The notes under the pieces are model-generated. The model had not been told where the DNA came from. It saw nothing but the letters and a program-made list of their open reading frames with translations, and did no database searches. Position numbers and translations under genes: made by a program. 64,000 bases of DNA from Planococcus sp. ISL-109 (GTDB lineage: Bacteria; Bacillota; Bacilli; Bacillales_A; Planococcaceae), in assembly GCF_018613655.1 (NCBI RefSeq), contig NZ_JAGGPW010000004.1:276627-340626 (forward strand), in the 5' to 3' direction. This document shows, one piece after another, positions 45,248 to 54,431 of the stretch; positions within the stretch are counted from its first letter, which is position 1; each line of letters starts with the position of its first letter.

Positions 45248-45520
45248 ATGCATGATCGCCAAGGTCTGATTGTCTATGTGCATCAGCTGAAACAAGCGAA
45301 ATCGCTGCGGAAGTATGGACATGTCCATTTTATTTCCCGCAAATTAAAATATGTAGTCGTTTATATGGATCAAGACAAAATCGAGAGCACGAAAGAAAAA
45401 CTATCGAAATTGCCTTATGTGAAAAAAGTGCTGGAATCCCAGCGGCCATTCCTTAAGACTGAGTACGAAAACGCCAAGCCGGATAAAGCGAAAGAATACG
45501 ATTATAAAATCGGCTTGTGA
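45248..45520 (+). CDS. ylbG: YlbG family protein (UPF0298)
   Basis: 90 residues, AAAGAGGGA before the ATG. Conserved opening [27 protein letters not shown] and LKYVVVYMD. Small soluble protein of unknown function, conserved next to rsmD and ylbF in Bacillales. A promoter TTGCAG-18-TATTCT lies just upstream. Its stop abuts the stop of the convergent gene with no spacer and no terminator. Confidence 0.87.
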   Translation: MHDRQGLIVYVHQLKQAKSLRKYGHVHFISRKLKYVVVYMDQDKIESTKEKLSKLPYVKKVLESQRPFLKTEYENAKPDKAKEYDYKIGL

Positions 45521-45901
45521 TTATTGCATCGGCGGAATATAGTGGTTGAGCCTGAGAATCGCGATGAGATGGGCAAAATAAAGAGACGGGTCTGCATATT
45601 GTGTGGAATTCTTTACGTCCATGCGGATCGGTGTAGCCCCGAGTTGTTCTACGGCTTCTTCGAACAATGCCAGCCGCTTGGAACCATCCGGTATGCCTTC
45701 ACGGCATAAATAAATCGGCATGAAGTTTCCTTCAATTGCAGGCTGAAATGCAGCGGCGACGGACACCACCGGTTTGTTGTCTTTTGTTTTCGAAACAAAA
45801 ACAAATCCGTGCATAAAGCGGTCTTTATTGCTCTCCATCAACTGGCGAAGTTCGTAAATATCGCCGTATCCTTCTCCTAGTTCGATAAAACGTTGTATCA
45901 T
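45521..45901 (-). CDS. Conserved Bacillales protein of unknown function
   Basis: 126 residues from the ATG at 45901, with GAAAGGA 10 bases upstream; the open frame extends to 46048 across the rsmD start region and is not used. Begins MIQRFIELGEGYGDIYELRQL and ends AHLIAILRLNHYIPPMQ. Related proteins have carried an automatic label of methylthioribose kinase, which this length and sequence do not support. Divergent from rsmD. Confidence 0.75.
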   Translation of the reverse strand: MIQRFIELGEGYGDIYELRQLMESNKDRFMHGFVFVSKTKDNKPVVSVAAAFQPAIEGNFMPIYLCREGIPDGSKRLALFEEAVEQLGATPIRMDVKNSTQYADPSLYFAHLIAILRLNHYIPPMQ

Positions 45902-45984
45902 ATAAGTCACGTCCTTTCCAGAATCCATTCTACCATTCCGGTGGGCAATTGCAGTAATAAAATGACAAAGTAAGAGGCGATAGT

Positions 45985-47032
<1,048 letters not shown>

Positions 47033-47087
47033 GTCACGTGTCACGTGGCTTTTTGTTGTGGTTCGACAGTAAAGGAGAGGATGGCCG

Positions 47088-48113
47088 ATGAAAAATAAGA
47101 GACTGTGGTTTTTTGTATTGGTGATGGCGATTGTTGTATTCGCCAGTTCTTATCGGCTGGATGCGTATATTTCCCGTCCGGGAGATGCCTATGAACTTTC
47201 TCCGTTCGTTGAAGTGGAAGGCAGAGATGACGACGATGAAGGCACACTTAGTCTGATGACCGTCACGATGTTTAATGCGACACCGGCTTTATATATAATG
47301 GCTAAATTCCAGGAAGGCTATAAGGTGCTGGACCCTGAACAGGTAAGAAGCCCGCACGAAAGCGACGAGGAATACAATGTCCGCCAATTAAAGCTCATGT
47401 CCGATTCTCAGGTCAATGCGTTGCAAGTGGCGTTCGAGCAGGCAGAGCTGCCTTATGAAGTATCACGCAACGGCGTGTTCATCATGAACGTTTTAGAGGA
47501 CGGTGCAGCGGCTGGACTGTTGTCTCCGGGTGATCGTTTGCTTGAAATTGATGGGCAAGCATTTGGCACGATGGAAGAGTTTCTGCAGTATTTGAGTACA
47601 AAGCAAGTGGGCGACGAAGTGGAGTTGGTGATTGAACGGGAGGAGCGCCAACTCAACCAATCGATTACATTAGCTCCGCTGCCGACAGAGTCGGAGCGGG
47701 CAGGAATCGGAATTTCATTTGTGGAAGACCAAGACATTGAAACGACGCCTCAAGTCCTGTTTGACTCGGAAGCGATCGGCGGGCCTTCTGCAGGACTCAT
47801 GTTCACCCTGGAAATTCTCAATCAATTGCTGGATGAAGACATCACACAAGGCTACGACATAGCAGGGACCGGAACGATGGAGAGTGATGGGACAGTAGGG
47901 CGCATCGGTGGAATCGACCAAAAGATCATTGCGGCCGACCGTGCGGAAATCGATATTTTCTTTGCACCGGATGATGCGCCGGAATCCGATCTGCCGAGCA
48001 ATTACACAGTGGCGCTCGAAACAGCACAAGAGATCGGTACGGATATGGATATCGTGCCGGTGACAGACATCGAGTCGGTACTCGATTACTTATCTGAGCT
48101 GGCGCCGAAGTAA
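47088..48113 (+). CDS. ylbL: SepM/YlbL-family PDZ-Lon serine protease
   Basis: 341 residues. One N-terminal membrane helix (about 5-22), a PDZ domain (about 130-200; FIMNVLEDGAAAGLLSPGDRLLEIDG) and a C-terminal Lon-type proteolytic domain with catalytic Ser in GGPSAGLMF (near 227) and Lys in DQKIIAADR (near 280). It acts outside the membrane; relatives process a competence peptide in streptococci. The gene end overlaps the convergent ylbM end by 28 bases. Confidence 0.9.
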   Translation: MKNKRLWFFVLVMAIVVFASSYRLDAYISRPGDAYELSPFVEVEGRDDDDEGTLSLMTVTMFNATPALYIMAKFQEGYKVLDPEQVRSPHESDEEYNVRQLKLMSDSQVNALQVAFEQAELPYEVSRNGVFIMNVLEDGAAAGLLSPGDRLLEIDGQAFGTMEEFLQYLSTKQVGDEVELVIEREERQLNQSITLAPLPTESERAGIGISFVEDQDIETTPQVLFDSEAIGGPSAGLMFTLEILNQLLDEDITQGYDIAGTGTMESDGTVGRIGGIDQKIIAADRAEIDIFFAPDDAPESDLPSNYTVALETAQEIGTDMDIVPVTDIESVLDYLSELAPK

Positions 48114-49300
48114 ATGGGAGGGGTCGTATATTCTTTTTTTAAGGAAGCAGCACCGATTGCTTGAAGATAAAGCATGGAAGCCCGGATATCCAGCTGTCCC
48201 ATAGGCCCTTTTAAGTCCGCAGCGCGGCTGATGAGGGGGAGCGGGATGGCTTTTTTTTGTGCGTTTAAATAATTGCGTCCGGACTCGGTCATGCCGAGCA
48301 GGCGGATGTATTCAGGCTCTCCGACTGCTTGCGATTCTTCCTGTGTATACCCGGTGAAAATATGTGTCAGCATGCGCTGTATGCGTGTACGGGTGAAGCG
48401 TTTGCTTTTCACTTGAGTGATGAAGCCTTCAAAGTTTTCTGCACGCTTCGCGGCATCATAAATGAGGTTTTCAATGCCTTCCGTCACATCGGCAAAACGC
48501 GCAAGCGCTTTAGGTCCTTCGCGCAAAATGGTGAAGCGCAATAGCGGATAAATTTTTTCCCAGCCGATGAATCCGTGCTGTTCAGCATGAAAACGTTCGA
48601 GCAGGCGTATGCTTGTTTCCGGCAGATAAGGCGTCAAGTGCCCGATGTTTTCTCCTTCAAAGAAGGCGTTTCGGATGCCGGTTGCGCTGGCGATGCTGAC
48701 ACCGCGCTCTAAGGGATCGTGGAAGCCGGCGACGATGCGTTGTATTGTCAGGGGCGTCATCGGGCTTCCGAGGGCGTGAGCGGCCTCTATATAATGATAG
48801 CCGAGAATATTGTTCGGCTTTGTCAAATCAGCAAAGCCGTCGCGGCCTTCGGTCAGGCTGAGGTAAGCATCGTTCAGCGCTTTCGGGTAGCTGATGCCGG
48901 TTTGGATTCTTTCGTGGATGATATTGTCATAAGCTTCCCGGTTTGTGCTCAACAGTTCCAGGCTATTGAGAAATGGGTTGATGTCGCCTTGTTCACTGCC
49001 GAAGCAAAAAGAATCGCAGCGCAGTGCGCTTAGCAGCCCGATCGCCCCGCGTGCAAACTCTGCAGCTTGTGCGGTCGCGTAGACATACGGCAATTCGATT
49101 ACGAGGTCGACACCGCCGTGCAGCGCCATTTCCGTACGCGTCCATTTATCGGTGAATGCCGGTTCACCGCGCTGGAGGAATTGGCCGCTCATGACCGCAA
49201 CGACTATGTCTGCGCCGGACAATTGTTTCGCTTTTTTGGCATGGTGCAAATGGCCATTATGGAACGGGTTATATTCGACGACGATTCCTGTTGCTTTCAA
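48086..49300 (-). CDS. tmcAL: tRNA(Met) cytidine acetate ligase TmcAL (YlbM)
   Basis: 404 residues, TTG start with AAAGGAGG 7-8 bases upstream. N-terminal nucleotidyltransferase HIGH-type motif in VEYNPFHNGHLHHAK (residues 9-23), SGQFLQRGEPA, and a long helical C-terminus. It acetylates the wobble cytidine of elongator tRNA-Met from acetate and ATP. Convergent with ylbL with overlapping 3' ends and no terminator between. Confidence 0.9.
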   Translation of the reverse strand: MKATGIVVEYNPFHNGHLHHAKKAKQLSGADIVVAVMSGQFLQRGEPAFTDKWTRTEMALHGGVDLVIELPYVYATAQAAEFARGAIGLLSALRCDSFCFGSEQGDINPFLNSLELLSTNREAYDNIIHERIQTGISYPKALNDAYLSLTEGRDGFADLTKPNNILGYHYIEAAHALGSPMTPLTIQRIVAGFHDPLERGVSIASATGIRNAFFEGENIGHLTPYLPETSIRLLERFHAEQHGFIGWEKIYPLLRFTILREGPKALARFADVTEGIENLIYDAAKRAENFEGFITQVKSKRFTRTRIQRMLTHIFTGYTQEESQAVGEPEYIRLLGMTESGRNYLNAQKKAIPLPLISRAADLKGPMGQLDIRASMLYLQAIGAASLKKEYTTPPIYFGASSDK

Positions 49301-49369
49301 TGTATGGCCTCCTTTTGTTATGATAGCTCTAGTATAGCGGGGAGCGAATTAGAGTGACAAGATTTTTTC

Positions 49370-49398
49370 TTGACATCGTTTGTTCTACATTATATAAT
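49370..49398 (+). promoter_or_regulatory. Consensus sigma-A promoter of ylbN-rpmF
   Basis: Perfect TTGACA (49370-49375), 17-base spacer, perfect TATAAT (49393-49398). Confidence 0.88.
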
Positions 49399-49426
49399 CA
49401 ACTTTGTTGTCTTGAGGTGATTACTT

Positions 49427-49963
49427 ATGAAAATAGCGATTCAACAGCTACAAAAGTATCGTAAAGACGGGATGCCAATTGACGAGTTTGTTCAGTTGGA
49501 TGAGGTGAAGTCACGCAATAGCGATATTCGCGCGATATCCCCTGTTCACGTCACAGGACACTGTACGATTGGCTCGCAACAAATGACGTGCATGCTTCAT
49601 CTTAAAGGGACGCTCATGCTGCCCTGCGCTAGAACTTGGGAAGATGTCGAATTCCCGATCAATATCGACACGGTGGAAATCTTCGACTGGTCTGAAAAAG
49701 GACAAGAAGAAGGCGACGATGAATTCGTCCACGCGGTAACTACTGAAGTAATTAATCTTCAGGAGATTTTAGAAGAGTTGATCGCGCTCGAAGTGCCGAT
49801 TCAGGTATTTAAAGAAGACTCGGAAAAATCCGTCATCAAAGGCGGCAAAGACTGGTCTTATTTGACAGATGAAGAAGATTTAGCGGAGAAGGAACAAGCA
49901 CAATCAAAACCGGATCCAAGACTGGCTGATTTAGCCAAGTATTTCGATCAGACAGATGAATAG
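49427..49963 (+). CDS. ylbN: YceD/DUF177 family protein (YlbN)
   Basis: 178 residues, GAGGTG before the ATG. DUF177 pattern: VTGHCTIGSQQMTCMLHLKGTLMLPCARTWEDVEFP with two cysteines, then the acidic region before KDWSYLTDEED and a C-terminal DPRLADLAKYFDQ that precedes L32 in nearly all genomes. Implicated in 23S rRNA or large-subunit maturation in other bacteria. Co-transcribed with rpmF 24 bases downstream from a consensus promoter. Confidence 0.9.
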   Translation: MKIAIQQLQKYRKDGMPIDEFVQLDEVKSRNSDIRAISPVHVTGHCTIGSQQMTCMLHLKGTLMLPCARTWEDVEFPINIDTVEIFDWSEKGQEEGDDEFVHAVTTEVINLQEILEELIALEVPIQVFKEDSEKSVIKGGKDWSYLTDEEDLAEKEQAQSKPDPRLADLAKYFDQTDE

Positions 49964-49987
49964 AATCACTGTAAGGAGGTGTCACCA

Positions 49988-50164
49988 ATGGCAGTACCGT
50001 TCAGAAGAACATCCAAAACCGCTAAAAGAAAACGCCGTACACATTTTAAATTGTCAGTGCCGGGCATGGTAAATTGCCCAAGCTGTGGCGAAAGTAAATT
50101 GGCTCACCATGTCTGCAAAGCATGTGGATCATACAAAGGGAAAGAAGTAGTAGCAAGCAAATAA
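49988..50164 (+). CDS. rpmF: Ribosomal protein L32
   Basis: 58 residues from the ATG at 49988 with AAGGAGGTG before it. [19 protein letters not shown] opening and a zinc ribbon [18 protein letters not shown], i.e. the zinc-binding (C+) form. Large-subunit protein. Terminator follows. Confidence 0.97.
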   Translation: MAVPFRRTSKTAKRKRRTHFKLSVPGMVNCPSCGESKLAHHVCKACGSYKGKEVVASK

Positions 50165-50180
50165 AACAGTATTTGCTGCA

Positions 50181-50221
50181 AAAAAGGTTATCTGGAGACC
50201 ATGGCTCCGGATAACCTTTTT
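50181..50221 (+). terminator. Terminator after rpmF
   Basis: 17-base arms with one mismatch (50181-50197, 50205-50221), 7-base loop and T5. Confidence 0.88.
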
Positions 50222-50263
50222 CTCTTGCCTAAAATCAGGTAGAATGGAGCCAGAGGTGATCAA

Positions 50264-51016
50264 ATGGCGTACCGAATCGAAACAAATAATCAAATCATGA
50301 CGTTCACCATCGACCGTCCGCATATCCGGAACGCTATCAACGGCGAAGTGATGGAAGGTTTGGAAGAGCTGGCTCTTCGTGCTAGCGGGGAAGACATTCG
50401 GTTTGTCGTCATTACAGCAACCGGGGATCAAGCCTTCTGTTCAGGCGGGGATCTGTCCGTCTTCCACGAACTGAAAACAGAGCAGCAAGCTTGGCCGATG
50501 CTTAACCGGATGGGACAGGCACTTTATGCAATCAAAACGCTGCCGGTGCCGGTCGTGGCTCTCGTCAACGGCACGGCAGTCGGCGGCGGCTGTGAAATTG
50601 CCACAGCGTGCGACTACCGGCTCGTCCGCAAGCACGCCAAATGTGGATTTATCCAAGGGACGCTCGCCATCACTAGCGGCTGGGGCGGTGGTACTTACCT
50701 TTTTGAAGCCTTACGCCACGATGCGGCATTGAAGATGCTCAGTGATGCGCGCGCTTACTCAGCAGACGAGTTGCTGGCAAACGGCTGGGCGAGCGCCATC
50801 ATCGAAGAAGACCGGGATGTCGAGCATTTCCTGGCATCGATGAAACGGGTTTTGCCGGAAGTGCACCGAGCCTATAAAGCGATGGCAATCCGCAAATGGC
50901 AGGCAACGAATTTAAAAGAGCGGGTCGACCAGGAAATTCGCGAATGTGCTGTGTTATGGGCAGAACAAGCCCACCACGCAGCAGTGGACGGGTTTTTGAA
51001 CAAAAACAAAAAGTGA
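50264..51016 (+). CDS. Enoyl-CoA hydratase/isomerase family protein
   Basis: 250 residues, AGAGGTG before the ATG. Crotonase fold with oxyanion-hole segments AFCSGGDLSVF (near 64) and NGTAVGGGCEIATACDYRLV (near 105). The usual catalytic Glu of the second active segment aligns with GTLAITSGWGGGTYLFEAL, where no Glu is present at the common position, so hydratase chemistry is uncertain. Ends at its own terminator, so it is transcribed apart from the carboxylase operon that follows. Not part of the Bacillus ylb order. Confidence 0.8.
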   Translation: MAYRIETNNQIMTFTIDRPHIRNAINGEVMEGLEELALRASGEDIRFVVITATGDQAFCSGGDLSVFHELKTEQQAWPMLNRMGQALYAIKTLPVPVVALVNGTAVGGGCEIATACDYRLVRKHAKCGFIQGTLAITSGWGGGTYLFEALRHDAALKMLSDARAYSADELLANGWASAIIEEDRDVEHFLASMKRVLPEVHRAYKAMAIRKWQATNLKERVDQEIRECAVLWAEQAHHAAVDGFLNKNKK

Positions 51017-51038
51017 GCGCTTATGCGTTCACTTTTTG
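51007..51038 (+). terminator. Terminator after the enoyl-CoA hydratase gene
   Basis: Arms AAAAAGTGAGCGC/GCGTTCACTTTTT (one G-T pair) with a 4-base loop. Confidence 0.82.
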
Positions 51039-51118
51039 TTTTGAGAAAAATCCGGTAAGGTGCAACTTTCTAAGTGGTGAGTAGACGGAACATTATGGAA
51101 AAATATTTATATGAATAG

Positions 51119-51148
51119 TTGAAATCGCTTACAAAATTCGTATATGCT
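51119..51148 (+). promoter_or_regulatory. Promoter of the acyl-CoA carboxylase operon
   Basis: TTGAAA (51119-51124), 18-base spacer, TATGCT (51143-51148), overlapped by a cre site. Confidence 0.6.
51120..51133 (+). promoter_or_regulatory. Catabolite responsive element (cre) for CcpA
   Basis: TGAAATCGCTTACA fits the consensus TGWNANCGNTNWCA at every fixed position. It covers the -35 and spacer of the carboxylase promoter, the position of a repressing site. Confidence 0.72.
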
Positions 51149-51182
51149 AGAGAAGGGAGAAAACATAGGGGGTATTCCATAG

Positions 51183-52532
51183 ATGAAGAAAATCCTGATT
51201 GCCAATCGGGGCGAAATTGCACGGCGCATCATCCGCACATGCGACCGCCTCGGCATCGAAACTATCGCGATTCACTCTGAGGCGGACGGGGAACTGCCCT
51301 TTGTAAGTGAAGCGACAGAAGCGGCAGCGATCGGTCCAAATCCGGTCGCCCAATCTTATTTACAAGCAGATAAAATTATTGAAGAAGCATTAAATCGAAA
51401 CGCGCAGGCGATCCATCCGGGCTACGGCTTGTTGAGCGAAAACGCAGATTTTGCGCGCAAAGTGCAAGAAGCAGGACTTATTTTTATTGGCCCGAAACCT
51501 GAAGTTATCGACACTATGGGCGACAAGCTTGGCTCTAGACGCACGATGATGGATGCCGGGGTCCCGGTTGTTCCGGGAACTAAAGACGGGGTGCAAGACA
51601 GTGCTGCTGCCATTGCAGCAGCACAGGAAATCGGCTACCCGCTCATGTTGAAGGCCAGTGCTGGAGGTGGCGGAATCGGCATGGTGTTGTGTGAAAGTGA
51701 GCAAGCGCTCACTCAGCAGTTCGATTCGGTGAAAAACCGGGCGAAAGCGTATTTTGGCGACGACATCGTCTACTTAGAGAAATTCATTGCGAATGCACGC
51801 CATATCGAAGTGCAGATTTTCGGGGATGAACACGGCAATATCGTTCATCTGTTCGAGCGCAATTGCTCTGTGCAGCGTCGCAACCAAAAAGTCATAGAAG
51901 AATCACCGTCACCGGACTTACCGGAATCCACGAGGCAAAAATTGTGCGAGGCAGCCGTGAAGGCGGGGCGTGCGGTCAACTATACGAATGCGGGAACGGT
52001 CGAATTTATTGTCGATGAAAACAATGAATTCTATTTCCTGGAAATGAATACACGCTTACAAGTGGAGCATCCGATTACGGAAGAAGTGACGGGTGTCGAC
52101 CTTGTCGAATGGCAAGTAAATATCGCACGAGGCGAAGCATTGCCAGCTCAAGATGCCATCAAAACGACCGGGCATTCGATCGAATACCGCATTTACGCAG
52201 AAGACCCAAAAACCTTTTTCCCTTCACCAGGAACATTATCCAGCCTGAAGTGGGGAGCGGGTGCCCGCATTGAAACCGGGTACGAGGAAGGCAATAAAGT
52301 GACGCCATTTTATGATCCGATGATCGCCAAAGTCATCTTAACAGGCACGTCCCGTGAAGAGGTGCTGGAAAAATCACGGAAGTTCTTTAGCGAAACGGCA
52401 ATCGAAGGTGTTAAAACCAACTTGCCGCTATTCGACAAATTTATCGAATCCAAACCATTTATTGAAGGAAACTATGCTACAGCGGTTCTAGCTCAGTGGC
52501 TTACACAACAAAAGGAGGAAAAAACAGTATGA
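51183..52532 (+). CDS. Biotin carboxylase subunit of an acyl-CoA carboxylase
   Basis: 449 residues, standard for AccC-type enzymes. KILIANRGEIARRIIRT opening, ATP-grasp glycine loop KASAGGGGIGM (near 158), EMNTRLQVEHPITE (near 286) and C-terminal AEDPKTFFPSPG. It carboxylates the biotin of the next protein. Operon partners are a stand-alone biotinyl domain and a propionyl-type carboxyltransferase, so this is a catabolic or anaplerotic acyl-CoA carboxylase rather than the housekeeping AccC. Confidence 0.9.
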   Translation: MKKILIANRGEIARRIIRTCDRLGIETIAIHSEADGELPFVSEATEAAAIGPNPVAQSYLQADKIIEEALNRNAQAIHPGYGLLSENADFARKVQEAGLIFIGPKPEVIDTMGDKLGSRRTMMDAGVPVVPGTKDGVQDSAAAIAAAQEIGYPLMLKASAGGGGIGMVLCESEQALTQQFDSVKNRAKAYFGDDIVYLEKFIANARHIEVQIFGDEHGNIVHLFERNCSVQRRNQKVIEESPSPDLPESTRQKLCEAAVKAGRAVNYTNAGTVEFIVDENNEFYFLEMNTRLQVEHPITEEVTGVDLVEWQVNIARGEALPAQDAIKTTGHSIEYRIYAEDPKTFFPSPGTLSSLKWGAGARIETGYEEGNKVTPFYDPMIAKVILTGTSREEVLEKSRKFFSETAIEGVKTNLPLFDKFIESKPFIEGNYATAVLAQWLTQQKEEKTV

Positions 52533-52744
52533 AACAATTAACAGCAACTATGGCCGGAACGGTCTTGAACATTAGAGTATCGCAAGGGGAGTCCGTATCA
52601 GCCGGCCAGATGGTCATGACTTTGGAATCGATGAAAATGGAGATTCCGGTAGAAGCGGAATTCAGTGGACAAGTAGAGAAAGTCAATGTGGAAGTGGGCA
52701 GTTTTGTCAACGAAGGGGACACATTGGTGACGCTCGGCGAATAA
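52529..52744 (+). CDS. Biotinyl (BCCP-like) carrier domain protein
   Basis: 71 residues from the ATG at 52529 with AAAGGAGG 10 bases before, overlapping the biotin carboxylase stop by 4 bases (ATGA). It is a bare biotinyl domain: TMAGTVLNIRVSQGESVSAGQ, the biotinylated lysine in ESMKMEI (near residue 36) and a closing GDTLVTLGE. Corresponds to Bacillus YngHB in size and setting. Confidence 0.92.
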   Translation: MKQLTATMAGTVLNIRVSQGESVSAGQMVMTLESMKMEIPVEAEFSGQVEKVNVEVGSFVNEGDTLVTLGE

Positions 52745-52772
52745 GGCATTTGAATCCAAAGGGGTGGAAGAA

Positions 52773-54323
52773 ATGACGAAAACGACTGAAACAACAGGAT
52801 ACAATACAAGACTGGAAGAAAAGCTTTCGAAGATTTTCGCAGGCGGCCAGGAGAAATACCATGAAAAACTGAAAGAAAGCAATAAATTGTTCGTCAGAGA
52901 CCGGCTGAATTTATTGTTTGATGACGGTGATTATATTGAAGACGGGCGTTTCGCCAATGTTGAAGCGGGAGATTTGCCGGCTGATGGGGTTGTGACGGCA
53001 ATCGGCAAAGTGAACGGCGAGACGGTTTGCGTCATGGCGAACGATTCAACAGTGAAAGCAGGTTCATGGGGTTCGAGGACGGTGGAAAAAATCATCCGCA
53101 TCCAAGAAACGGCTGAGAAAATGCAAGTGCCGATGCTTTACTTGGTCGACTCTGCAGGAGCCCGCATTACCGATCAATTGGACATGTTCCCGAACCGCCG
53201 CGGCGCCGGGCGCATTTTCCATAACCAAGTCCGCATGTCCGGAATGGTGCCGCAAGTATGCCTATTGTTCGGACCATCCGCTGCGGGTGGTGCTTATATC
53301 CCGGCATTTTGCGATATCGTCATCATGGTCGAAGGCAACGCTTCGATGTATTTAGGTTCTCCGCGTATGGCGGAAAAAGTCATCGGCGAAAAAGTGACGC
53401 TTGAAGAGATGGGCGGCGCCCGCATGCACTGCACCGTTAGCGGCGTCGGCGATGTGCTCGTATCCACTGAAGAAGAAGCGATTGCGGAAGCTCGGCGTTA
53501 CATGGCGTTCTTGCCGGCAAACTTTGCCGGCAAGCCAGAGAACGTGGAAGCAAAAGTGAAGAAAACCGGGCGCAGCTTGGAAGAAATTATTCCAGAAAAC
53601 CAAAACGCGCCGTTCGATATGTACGAATTGATTGATCAATTGATCGACGAAGGGAGCTTCTTCGACATCAAAAAGCTTTTTGCACCGGAGTTGATTACCG
53701 GCCTCGCGCGTATCGACGGGCAAGCAGTCGGCATCCTCGCCAATCAGCCGAAAGTCAAAGGCGGCGTATTGTTCGGAGATTCTGCGGATAAAGGTGCCAA
53801 GTTCATTAACATCTGCGATGCGTTCTCGATTCCGCTGATTTTCCTTGCAGACGTTCCTGGATTCATGATTGGAACGAAAGTTGAACGTGCCGGCATTATC
53901 CGCCACGGCGCCAAATTCATTTCGGCGATGAGTACCGCATCGGTGCCGAAAATTTCAGTCGTCGTCAGAAAAGCTTACGGCGCCGGATTGTATGCGATGG
54001 CAGGTCCTGCGTTCGAGCCGGATGTCTGCATCGCCTTGCCGACAGCGCAAATTGCTGTCATGGGGCCGGAAGCGGCAGTCAATGCGGTCTATTCGAATAA
54101 GATCGAAGCGATCGAAGACCCGAAAGAGCGGCTCGCATATGTTCAGAAAAAACATCAGGAATATAAAGAAGAAATCGATATTTATCGCTTGGCTTCTGAA
54201 CTGATCGTTGATGAAATCGTTGCTCCGTATGCACTTCGCGATGAATTGTCCAAGCGGCTTTCCATTTATGCCACAAAAGATTTGCCATTGCCTTATCGAA
54301 AACATCCAATTGTTCCTGTATAA
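52773..54323 (+). CDS. Acyl-CoA carboxylase, carboxyltransferase (beta) subunit
   Basis: 516 residues from the ATG at 52773 (AAAGGGGTGG before). Two crotonase-like halves: N-terminal VDSAGARITDQLDMF and GPSAAGGAYIPAFCD, C-terminal ADVPGFMIGTKVERAGIIRHGA and AYGAGLYAMAGPAFEPD. It resembles Bacillus YngE. The gene trio fits propionyl-CoA or methylcrotonyl-CoA carboxylase; no leucine-degradation dehydrogenase or lyase is adjacent, so substrate stays open. Terminator follows. Confidence 0.88.
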   Translation: MTKTTETTGYNTRLEEKLSKIFAGGQEKYHEKLKESNKLFVRDRLNLLFDDGDYIEDGRFANVEAGDLPADGVVTAIGKVNGETVCVMANDSTVKAGSWGSRTVEKIIRIQETAEKMQVPMLYLVDSAGARITDQLDMFPNRRGAGRIFHNQVRMSGMVPQVCLLFGPSAAGGAYIPAFCDIVIMVEGNASMYLGSPRMAEKVIGEKVTLEEMGGARMHCTVSGVGDVLVSTEEEAIAEARRYMAFLPANFAGKPENVEAKVKKTGRSLEEIIPENQNAPFDMYELIDQLIDEGSFFDIKKLFAPELITGLARIDGQAVGILANQPKVKGGVLFGDSADKGAKFINICDAFSIPLIFLADVPGFMIGTKVERAGIIRHGAKFISAMSTASVPKISVVVRKAYGAGLYAMAGPAFEPDVCIALPTAQIAVMGPEAAVNAVYSNKIEAIEDPKERLAYVQKKHQEYKEEIDIYRLASELIVDEIVAPYALRDELSKRLSIYATKDLPLPYRKHPIVPV

Positions 54324-54338
54324 TAAGTTTAGACGTGG

Positions 54339-54368
54339 AGTCTGCCTCATAAGGCAGGCTTCTTTTTT
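54339..54368 (+). terminator. Terminator of the carboxylase operon
   Basis: Arms AGTCTGCCT/AGGCAGGCT (one T-G pair) with CATA loop and T6. Confidence 0.82.
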
Positions 54369-54431
54369 AGCAAACGCAGCGCTGTTATGCGCGTTTACTA
54401 AATACGATTGCTTTAAAAAGGAGGGATTTCC

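Noticed and set aside
45521-45901. Methylthioribose kinase label for the small gene
   Set aside because: 126 residues without kinase motifs; the name would be an annotation artefact.
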